The position numbers and the translations under genes are program-made. The notes below the pieces were generated by a model. The model was not told where the DNA came from. It did no database searches and saw only the letters and a list, made by a program, of their open reading frames with translations. From the NCBI GenBank assembly GCA_902798605.1, contig CADBXH010000056.1, positions 1 through 21,733 on the forward strand: DNA of 21,733 nucleotides. The letters are read 5' to 3'. Of the stretch, positions 13,075-19,245 are shown one piece after another; the first letter of the stretch is position 1; the number at the start of each line of letters is the position of its first letter. The DNA is from an uncultured Ruminococcus sp. Its GTDB lineage: Bacteria; Bacillota_A; Clostridia; Oscillospirales; Acutalibacteraceae.

Positions 13075-14881
13075 CGATAAAGCAAATTATGATTCCGGCG
13101 ACCGTCGGGATAAGCATTGACAGGAGAGTATATTTTATGCTCCCTGTCTCTTTTTTTATCGTCAGACAAGTGGTAGAGCAGGGGAAGTGGCAGACCGTCA
13201 TTATCATCATACACACCGCCGTTACTGCAGTCCAGCCGTTTTGGCTCAGTATATTATACAGCTCGCTGTAGCCCGTATAATCGCTCATAACGCCTGTTGA
13301 GCGGTACGCCATAATCATTATCGGTATCACTGTTTCATTCGCAGGAAAGCCCAAAATAAAAGACGTTACAACGACTCCGTCAAGCCCTATAAGCCTGCCA
13401 AACGGGTCAAAGAATTCCGTGATGTGACCAAGTAAAGAACTGTCTCCTATATAAACATTCGCGCATAGCCAAATCACCGCGCCGGCGGGAGCAGCGACTA
13501 CCACAGCTCTGCCGAGCACAAATACCGTCCTGTCGAGTATTGAACGCACAAGCGTCGTTCCGAGCTGCGGCCTGCGGTAGGGCGGAAGCTCCAAAACAAA
13601 TCCCGAGTCTCCGCTTTTTCCCAAAACCTTTGAAATGTTTTTTGAGACCGCAAGCGTGATACAGGCACACAGCGAAATGATCAGCACGAGTATCAGCGCG
13701 GTCTTAAACGAGCCAAACGCTCCCGCGGCAAAGAATATGCTTATTAGCGCGATCAATATCGGGAACCGACCGTTGCATGGCATAAAGTTGTTTGTAAGTA
13801 TCGCGATAAGCCGCTGATTTTTGCTCTCGATTATCCTGCAGCCCGTAACTCCGCAGGCGTTGCAACCCAGACCCATAGCCATTGTGAGGCTCTGCTTGCC
13901 GTGAGCTCCGCTTTTACAGAACACCTTGTCAAGGTTGAACGCTATCCTCGGCAGATATCCGGAATCCTCGATAAGAGAGAATAGCGGAAAGAATATCGCC
14001 ATCGGCGGAAGCATTACAGAAACCACCCAGCTAAGCGTTGTATACACGCCGTCGATCAGCAATCCTTTGATAAATATCGGCGCGTGTATAAGGTCAAAAA
14101 AGTTGTAAAGTCCCTGTTTAATATAGTCGAACAACATACCCAAAAGCTCGCTCGGGTAATTCGCCCCGACCGCCGTCAGCCAGAACAGCAAGCCGAACAA
14201 GCAAAGCATTATGGGTATTCCCGTTAGCTTTGAGGTCAGGATTTTATCGAGCTTTGCGGTTCGTCTTTCTACCGCGTTATTATTCGATTTTGTCACGCAC
14301 TGTCTGCATATCTGCCTGCTCAGCTGATGATTTAGCCTTGTATCGCTTTGTGCATTCGGTATGATATTTGTTTTTTCTGCTTCGGTACACGCGCTGTAAA
14401 TCAGCTTTTTAAGCTTTTCTATGCTTTTCTTTTTGACCGCGCTCGTCTTTATCACGGGCACGCCGAGAAGCTCGCTGAGTTTATCCGTGTCGATAACGAT
14501 ACCGTTCCTCCGGGCTTCATCGCTAAGGTTCAGACACACAACAGACTTTATCCCAAGCGCCAAAACCTCAAGCGCAAAGCATAAGTTGCGCTCTAAACGG
14601 TTTGAGTCGAGCGTTATTACAATACAATCATTTTTGTTGTTGAGTAAAAAATCGCGCGCCGCTTTTTCCTCCTCGGAGTAGGAATTCAGCGAGTATGTCC
14701 CGGGCAGGTCTATAATCTCAAAATCAATACCGTTTATCTTTACCGTACCGCCGCCGCAGTCAACGGTTTTGCCTGTCCAGTTGCCCGTATGGCGGTTTAG
14801 CCCCGTCAAGGCGTTGAATATCGTGCTTTTGCCGACGTTCGGATTCCCAGCGAGCGCAACGGTATATTCACAATCTTTCAT
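13046..14881 (-). CDS. feoB: Ferrous iron transporter FeoB
   Basis: A 611-residue Fe(II) permease with an N-terminal G-protein domain: G1 GNPNVGKST (residues 12-20), switch I around NWTGKTVD, G3 DLPGTYSL, G4 as NLSD, and a G5-like TSAVKKKS. The membrane part has the conserved gate features MGLGCNACGVTGCRII and NFMPCNGRFPI, then the ELPPYRRPQ segment and a second gate region ending with NETVIPIMIM. It is shorter than the roughly 770-residue E. coli protein, as is common for one Clostridia FeoB subtype. The start codon overlaps the feoA stop (ATGA), so the two are translationally coupled. It converges with scfB, overlapping by 29 bases, and no separate terminator was found in that overlap. Confidence 0.93.
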   Translation of the reverse strand: MKDCEYTVALAGNPNVGKSTIFNALTGLNRHTGNWTGKTVDCGGGTVKINGIDFEIIDLPGTYSLNSYSEEEKAARDFLLNNKNDCIVITLDSNRLERNLCFALEVLALGIKSVVCLNLSDEARRNGIVIDTDKLSELLGVPVIKTSAVKKKSIEKLKKLIYSACTEAEKTNIIPNAQSDTRLNHQLSRQICRQCVTKSNNNAVERRTAKLDKILTSKLTGIPIMLCLFGLLFWLTAVGANYPSELLGMLFDYIKQGLYNFFDLIHAPIFIKGLLIDGVYTTLSWVVSVMLPPMAIFFPLFSLIEDSGYLPRIAFNLDKVFCKSGAHGKQSLTMAMGLGCNACGVTGCRIIESKNQRLIAILTNNFMPCNGRFPILIALISIFFAAGAFGSFKTALILVLIISLCACITLAVSKNISKVLGKSGDSGFVLELPPYRRPQLGTTLVRSILDRTVFVLGRAVVVAAPAGAVIWLCANVYIGDSSLLGHITEFFDPFGRLIGLDGVVVTSFILGFPANETVIPIMIMAYRSTGVMSDYTGYSELYNILSQNGWTAVTAVCMMIMTVCHFPCSTTCLTIKKETGSIKYTLLSMLIPTVAGIIICFIVNLLGQLSS

Positions 14882-15111
14882 AATATTTCCACCGTGATTT
14901 TATCGCAGTCGGAATTTCTCAGCGCAATCAGCGCTCCGCCAATCAAATACGCCTTGGGCTCGCCGAGAGGACTTTTGAAGACGGAGTATATAACTTCTCC
15001 CTCAAACAATCCGAGCTCGTTAAGGCGTGATCTAAGGCTTTTTTCGCACTCTATTTTTACCACCTCGGCGCGCGTATTTATCGGAAGCTCACTCAGACAG
15101 ATTTGTTTCAT
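14878..15111 (-). CDS. feoA: Ferrous iron transport protein FeoA
   Basis: A 77-residue SH3-like FeoA protein: LSELPINTRAEVVKIE, a basic LRSRLNELGLFEGEVI middle and a GALIALRNSDCDKI end, all standard for the family. It is cytoplasmic and assists FeoB. It overlaps feoB by four bases. A GGTGAT ribosome binding site lies just upstream. A possible minus-strand promoter, TTAACA-17-TAAAAT, is so close to the ATG that the leader would be very short; this is uncertain. The perfect palindrome at 15162-15176, 51 bases upstream, could be an iron-responsive operator. Confidence 0.92.
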   Translation of the reverse strand: MKQICLSELPINTRAEVVKIECEKSLRSRLNELGLFEGEVIYSVFKSPLGEPKAYLIGGALIALRNSDCDKITVEIL

Positions 15112-15154
15112 AATATCACCGATATATTTTATGCGTATATTTTTTATTTGTTAA

Positions 15155-15183
15155 TTGACGGCACATAATTTATGTGATATACT
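15155..15183 (+). promoter_or_regulatory. Promoter of the cobalamin operon
   Basis: -35 TTGACG (15155-15160), 17 bases, -10 TATACT (15178-15183), oriented into the riboswitch. A TATAAT at 15189-15194 lacks a suitable -35. The spacer contains the palindrome described next. Confidence 0.7.
15162..15176. promoter_or_regulatory. Perfect palindrome, candidate operator between feoA and the cobalamin operon
   Basis: CACATAA-T-TTATGTG, seven-base arms with a one-base centre. It fills the -35/-10 spacer of the plus-strand promoter, so a bound repressor would block the B12 operon, and it also lies upstream of feoAB. Fur-, Mnt- or Rex-type regulators use A/T-rich palindromes of this sort; which one is not determinable. 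Confidence 0.45.
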
Positions 15184-15204
15184 TTTAATATAATTTAATA
15201 TACA

Positions 15205-15322
15205 GCGCGTGCGTTTTTCCTTGATTTGTCAGGGAATGTAATAGAGAATGCGGTGAGAATCCGCAGCTACTTTCATAACCGTATTTAGATTTTCTATAAG
15301 TCGGATCGCTGCCGCACACGCT
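15205..15322 (+). ncRNA. Cobalamin riboswitch aptamer
   Basis: The core GCGGTGAGAATCCGC (15250-15264) followed by AGCTAC and ATAACCGTA matches the conserved GGTG-AAT-CC core of cobalamin riboswitches. AAGTCGGATCGCTGCC (15298-15313) matches the B12-box region. GCGCGTGCG (15205-15213) can pair with CGCACACGC (15313-15321) to close the element as P1. It stands downstream of a promoter and upstream of B12-uptake-type genes, with a terminator before the first ribosome binding site, so B12 binding is expected to switch the operon off. The family match is by eye; a covariance-model search was not possible. Confidence 0.85.
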
Positions 15323-15357
15323 TGGTTTTGCATTCTTGGATAAGAAGGATAGCGACC

Positions 15358-15655
15358 GTGGCGACGGTGCGCAATTCGAGACGGACAAGTCGGATTATGT
15401 CACAACTCGTCACCCGAATTCAAACTACAGCTTATGCTAAAGTTTTGTTATTTGTGGTGGCGACGGTGCGCAATTCGAGACGGACAAGTCGGATTATGTC
15501 ACAACTCGTCACCCGAATTTAAACTACAGCTTATGGTAAAGTTTTGTTATTTGTGGTGGCGACGGTGCGCAATTCGAAACGGACAAGTCTTTTGATATTG
15601 AGCACTTTGTCACCTGAATTTAAAATACTGCTATTGGTAACGTTTTTTCATTGCA
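15358..15655 (+). repeat. Tandem 99-bp repeat in the riboswitch leader (two near-identical copies and one diverged copy)
   Basis: Copies start at 15358, 15457 and 15556, each with GTGGCGACGGTGCGCAATTC. Copies 1 and 2 differ at only two of 99 positions (C/T at 15421/15520 and C/G at 15436/15535). Copy 3 keeps the flanks but its central 30 or so bases differ. Each copy can form a hairpin: AATTCG (15373-15378) with CGAATT (15415-15420), GACG with CGTC, and GACA with TGTC; in copy 3 the outer pair becomes AATTCG/TGAATT and a different GACAAGT/ACTTTGTC stem replaces the inner one. No protein-coding sense is apparent. The units lie between the riboswitch and its terminator, giving a leader of roughly 520 bases. 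Confidence 0.85.
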
Positions 15656-15669
15656 GTACTGTATTGGTG

Positions 15670-15699
15670 CGCTTTTCTTCGGAAAGGCGTTATTTTTTT
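15670..15699 (+). terminator. Riboswitch-linked terminator with a UUCG tetraloop
   Basis: CGCTTTTC (15670-15677), loop TTCG (15678-15681), GAAAGGCG (15682-15689), then TTATTTTTTT to 15699. It ends at the GGAGG ribosome binding site (15700-15704). This is the likely expression platform of the cobalamin riboswitch. Confidence 0.88.
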
Positions 15700-15710
15700 G
15701 GAGGTAAATT

Positions 15711-17549
15711 ATGAGGAAGTTCAAAAAATCCGTATCGGTATTATTAGCCGTTTTATGCGTGTTTTCAATTATGAGTATCGCATTTACCGCAAATGCCGAG
15801 GAATCTCAAACGGTAAGAGTAATCGTTAAAAACGACACATTTTCTACCGCAGACGGTGCGCCGTGGGATGATGTTTTGATCGATGATTATGTCACGCTTA
15901 ATAACGATTCTAATATGCAGACGGTCATTGAGGACGCGCTTGCCGAAAACAGCGTTGAATACAGCTTCAACGACTGGGGTTATCTCAGCACGATAAGCGG
16001 ACTTAGTGAATATGCCTGCAACGGCTCGGGCGGCTGGATGATGACTCTCAACGACTGGTTCACAAGCGAGGGTTCGACCTCATACACGGTCGCGAACAAC
16101 GGCATAAAAGACGGTGATGAGATCGTTGTAATGTACTCTCTTTCTTGGGGTGCTGACGTAGGCAGCCTTTGGGAAACTGCTGACACGCAATTAAAATCTC
16201 TCGGTATTTCAAACGGAGAGCTCGATACGGAATTCACATCAGCAAATACCTCATACACCCTAAATGTTTTCAATGACGAGGGGGTAAAGCTCACACCCGA
16301 AGCGATAAACAAAAACTATCAGGTGCGCGTATATAAAAACGAGTATAAGCCCGAGACAAACGGCGCGGAAATAAACAAAAACGACGTTATCGATGTCAAA
16401 GACGGCGACACTCTCTATATCGGTATCGGCAACCCAAGCTGGCCTACAATGGAACTCAGCTCAGATGAAACCGTTTATACTATTGAAATTTGCAAGCGTA
16501 ATTACGAGAGGATAGAGGAAGTAGAGGAAAAGCTCGAGGATACCGCCGGAACCCTGCTCTCAAAACCCTCGGCGGTAGGCTCGATTGGCGGAGAATGGTC
16601 TGTTATCGGGCTTGCGCGTTCAGGCAAAATCACGACTGATTACGCAAACAACTACATTAATAATGTCAATGAGTATGTAGCAAACAACGGTTCAGCTAAG
16701 CTCCACCGCACAAAATCGACCGAGAATTCGCGCGTTATTTTGGCGCTGACTGCACTCGGTCAGGATGTTACAGATGTAAGCGGATATAACCTTTTGACTC
16801 CGCTTTATGACTTTGAATATGTTAAAAAACAAGGGCTTAACGGTCCTATGTGGGCGCTTATCGCGCTTGATTCGGGTAACTATGAGATTCCCGACATCGA
16901 TATCGTTAACATTATATCAAGAGATTTAATTATTGACTATCTGCTCAAAAATCAAACCTCACAAGGCGGCTGGGGCTTAGGCTCTGACACTCCGTACATC
17001 GACTATACTGCTATGGCAGTGACTGCTCTCGCGCCCTATTACAACACAAACGAGGACGTAAAAAAAGCGATCGACACCGCTATTGTCATTATGTCTGAGG
17101 CTGTTGATGAGGATAAAGTCACTTCTCCCGAGTCATACGCACAGATATTGACCGCACTTTGCGCCATGGGTATCGACCCCGACAATGACGCTGTGTTCAG
17201 CAAGGTCATCGACGGAATTATGAGCTATTCGTGCGAAAACGGCTTTAAACACGAATTAAACGGCGAATACAACCAAATGGCGACCGAGCAGTGCTATTAC
17301 GCGCTTTCAGACTATCTGAGATCAAAGGCAAACAAAACCTCGCTCTACAAGATGACTGACGCGTTTTATGATATCAATTCCGATTATAAAGTAGATATCC
17401 TTGACGCGTCGCTTATCCAAAAGCACGTTGCTATGCTTAAAGATTTCAATGATAAACAAGCTGCACATTCCGATATCAATAAAGATAACCAAGTAACCAT
17501 CGGCGACGTCACATCACTTCAAAGATACCTTGCGGGTTACGGAGTATGA
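15711..17549 (+). CDS. Secreted transcobalamin-like protein: DUF4430, cadherin-like, alpha-toroid and dockerin domains
   Basis: A 612-residue exported protein. Residues 1-29 are a signal peptide cut after TANA. About 32-145 is a DUF4430 domain (the beta domain of intrinsic factor/transcobalamin), with GSGGWMMTLNDWF as its signature. About 160-270 resembles a cadherin-like beta-sandwich. About 275-545 is an alpha-helical toroid of the prenyltransferase/transcobalamin type, with GGEWSVIGLARSG and QTSQGGWGLGSDTPYIDYTAMAVTAL. The end (about 550-612) is a type I dockerin with two calcium loops, DINSDYKVDILD and DINKDNQVTIGD. Human B12 carriers have the toroid first and the beta domain last; here the order is reversed. 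Placed first behind a cobalamin riboswitch, it likely captures corrinoids and docks on a cell-surface cohesin. The function is inferred and the domain calls are fairly firm. GGAGG precedes the ATG; the stop overlaps the next gene by four bases. Confidence 0.82.
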   Translation: MRKFKKSVSVLLAVLCVFSIMSIAFTANAEESQTVRVIVKNDTFSTADGAPWDDVLIDDYVTLNNDSNMQTVIEDALAENSVEYSFNDWGYLSTISGLSEYACNGSGGWMMTLNDWFTSEGSTSYTVANNGIKDGDEIVVMYSLSWGADVGSLWETADTQLKSLGISNGELDTEFTSANTSYTLNVFNDEGVKLTPEAINKNYQVRVYKNEYKPETNGAEINKNDVIDVKDGDTLYIGIGNPSWPTMELSSDETVYTIEICKRNYERIEEVEEKLEDTAGTLLSKPSAVGSIGGEWSVIGLARSGKITTDYANNYINNVNEYVANNGSAKLHRTKSTENSRVILALTALGQDVTDVSGYNLLTPLYDFEYVKKQGLNGPMWALIALDSGNYEIPDIDIVNIISRDLIIDYLLKNQTSQGGWGLGSDTPYIDYTAMAVTALAPYYNTNEDVKKAIDTAIVIMSEAVDEDKVTSPESYAQILTALCAMGIDPDNDAVFSKVIDGIMSYSCENGFKHELNGEYNQMATEQCYYALSDYLRSKANKTSLYKMTDAFYDINSDYKVDILDASLIQKHVAMLKDFNDKQAAHSDINKDNQVTIGDVTSLQRYLAGYGV

Positions 17550-18379
17550 AGGCGTTTATATTAAAATACAAGGCGGCAATTATAGCAGCGGTGCTGATTG
17601 CCGCTGTGCTTACAGTCGCGTTTTTAAGCGGCGGCAAAATAGGGGAGGACAAAGCAAAAGCGACCTTTGATTCCGCCACGTCCGATCAGGCAACAAAAGA
17701 TCAGGCAACGGATCAGGTAACTACGATTCAACCGACCACCGTTTTATCAACAACAGAGTCCGCTACAGTTGCACCTACCACGTCACATCAAAACTCAAAA
17801 CAAAAAACTAAAAACGACCAAAGCAGCCGTGATGTTACCGACAAAAATCAGGCTGAGTCCCCCGAACAGCACAAACAAAACTCCACTCAGCCCGCGACAG
17901 ACAAATATAAAACCGACCCTATTCCCGAGGGCAAGCCAAAGCCCGTTGAGCCTCAGCAGCAAACGACAGAGGACAACAGGATATATTGTACGTTCTCGAT
18001 CTCGTGCTCGACTATCCTCGACAATAAAGACAAAATGTCGCCCGAAATAGCGGACATCGTGCCCTCGGACGGCTGGATTTTAAAGCCTCAAAAGGTTGAG
18101 ATAACCGATGGCGAGTCGGTTTTTGATGTTCTGACAAGGGTATGCAAAGATAAGAAGATACATATGGAATACTCCTGGACGCCGATTTACAATTCCGCGT
18201 ATATCGAGGGTATTGCCAACATCTATGAATTTGACTGCGGAGATTTGTCGGGCTGGATGTACAAGGTCAACGACTGGTACCCAAACTACGGCTGCTCACG
18301 CTATGTTATTAAAAACGGCGACACGGTCGAGTGGAACTACACCTGCAGCTCGGGAAGAGATTTAGGCAAGGAATACTAA
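17546..18379 (+). CDS. Membrane-anchored DUF4430 protein with long linker
   Basis: A 277-residue protein. A basic start and one hydrophobic helix (about residues 9-28) without a lipobox cysteine or clear cleavage site suggest an uncleaved membrane anchor. Residues about 35-145 are a low-complexity Thr/Gln/Lys/Pro linker, which could span the cell wall. Residues about 147-277 are a DUF4430 domain with FDCGDLSGWMYKVNDWYPNYG and a VEWNYTC end, the beta-domain type of cobalamin carriers. It lies between the dockerin protein and ECF transporter genes, overlapping its neighbours by four bases (ATGA) and one base (TAATG). A reasonable model is a tethered acceptor that receives corrinoid from the secreted protein and passes it to the S component. 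Binding is inferred only. Confidence 0.8.
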   Translation: MKAFILKYKAAIIAAVLIAAVLTVAFLSGGKIGEDKAKATFDSATSDQATKDQATDQVTTIQPTTVLSTTESATVAPTTSHQNSKQKTKNDQSSRDVTDKNQAESPEQHKQNSTQPATDKYKTDPIPEGKPKPVEPQQQTTEDNRIYCTFSISCSTILDNKDKMSPEIADIVPSDGWILKPQKVEITDGESVFDVLTRVCKDKKIHMEYSWTPIYNSAYIEGIANIYEFDCGDLSGWMYKVNDWYPNYGCSRYVIKNGDTVEWNYTCSSGRDLGKEY

Positions 18380-19245
18380 TGAACGATGCTTTTATTAAAA
18401 TCCACCCGATATCGGGGATCATATTTTTTGCGGCAGTGATCGGGTTCACTATGTTCTTTATGAACCCGGTCTGTATAGTTATGTCCTTTTTTTGCGCGTT
18501 TTTCAGCGCGTTGATTATCAACGGAAAAAGAGCGCTTGGTCTTACCGTAAAATTTCTGATACCGATGATAATCATCGTAATTCTTATAAACCCAGTATTC
18601 AACCACAGGGGAATGACAATTATAGACTATCTGCCGTGGAACAATCCGCTCACTCTCGAGTCAATCATCTACGGAGCTGCCTCGGCGGCAATGTTCTCGG
18701 CTGTTATCCTATGGTTCTCGGTATTCAACACCGTTATGACCTCGGACAAGATAATCTGCCTGTTCGGGCGTATCATACCGGCGCTAAGCCTTGTTATATC
18801 TATGACCCTTCGCTTTGTGCCGAGATTTATATCCCAATTCAAGCAACTTAAAGCGTCAAGGGTAAACAGAATTAAAACGAGCATAAAAACGCTTGTCCGC
18901 GAGCTTTCGGTAATGATCTCGTGGGCATTGGAGAGCGCGGTAGAAACCGCGGATTCTATGAAGAGCCGCGGCTACGGACTAAAGGGCAGGACTGCCTACA
19001 ATATCTTTAAATTCAGAAAAACAGACGGAATAACTCTGATTGTTACACTTTGTATCTCAACCATGCTGATCGTTTTGATTATCCTCGGCTCTGCAAAATA
19101 CAATTATTTTCCGCTGTTCAAGTTCGACTGCTCAACAATTACGAGCATTTTATTTTATATTTTGTACGCGGGCGTAATGTTGCTGCCCATGATAATAAGC
19201 GGATGGGAGGGCTTAAAATGGAAGCGGTTAAGATCAGCGATTTGA
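18379..19245 (+). CDS. ecfT: ECF transporter transmembrane (T) component
   Basis: A 288-residue membrane protein of the EcfT/CbiQ family. Hydrophobic helices fall near residues 12-50, 55-75, 98-120, 230-250 and 262-280. The cytoplasmic coupling region contains RVNRIKTSIKTLVREL and the family motif ESAVETADSMKSRGYG, whose Ser-Arg-Gly segment contacts the ATPases. The T component links the S component to the two ATPases. The ATG at 18379 overlaps the previous stop (TAATG); an in-frame GTG at 18331 lies inside the previous gene and is rejected. The 3' end overlaps the ATPase/S-component gene by 28 bases. It belongs to the presumed cobalamin ECF system because of the riboswitch and the fused S component next door. 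Confidence 0.88.
   Translation: MNDAFIKIHPISGIIFFAAVIGFTMFFMNPVCIVMSFFCAFFSALIINGKRALGLTVKFLIPMIIIVILINPVFNHRGMTIIDYLPWNNPLTLESIIYGAASAAMFSAVILWFSVFNTVMTSDKIICLFGRIIPALSLVISMTLRFVPRFISQFKQLKASRVNRIKTSIKTLVRELSVMISWALESAVETADSMKSRGYGLKGRTAYNIFKFRKTDGITLIVTLCISTMLIVLIILGSAKYNYFPLFKFDCSTITSILFYILYAGVMLLPMIISGWEGLKWKRLRSAI

Noticed and set aside
15322..15522. A 66-codon plus-strand frame encoding a duplicated Arg/Thr/Val-rich peptide
   Set aside because: It exists only because the 99-bp leader repeat is read in one frame (99 is divisible by three); it has no ribosome binding site and starts inside the riboswitch.
19050..19217. N-terminal extension of the fused ECF protein
   Set aside because: This is the ecfT coding region read in another frame; the ATG at 19218 has a good ribosome binding site and begins exactly at the ATPase domain.
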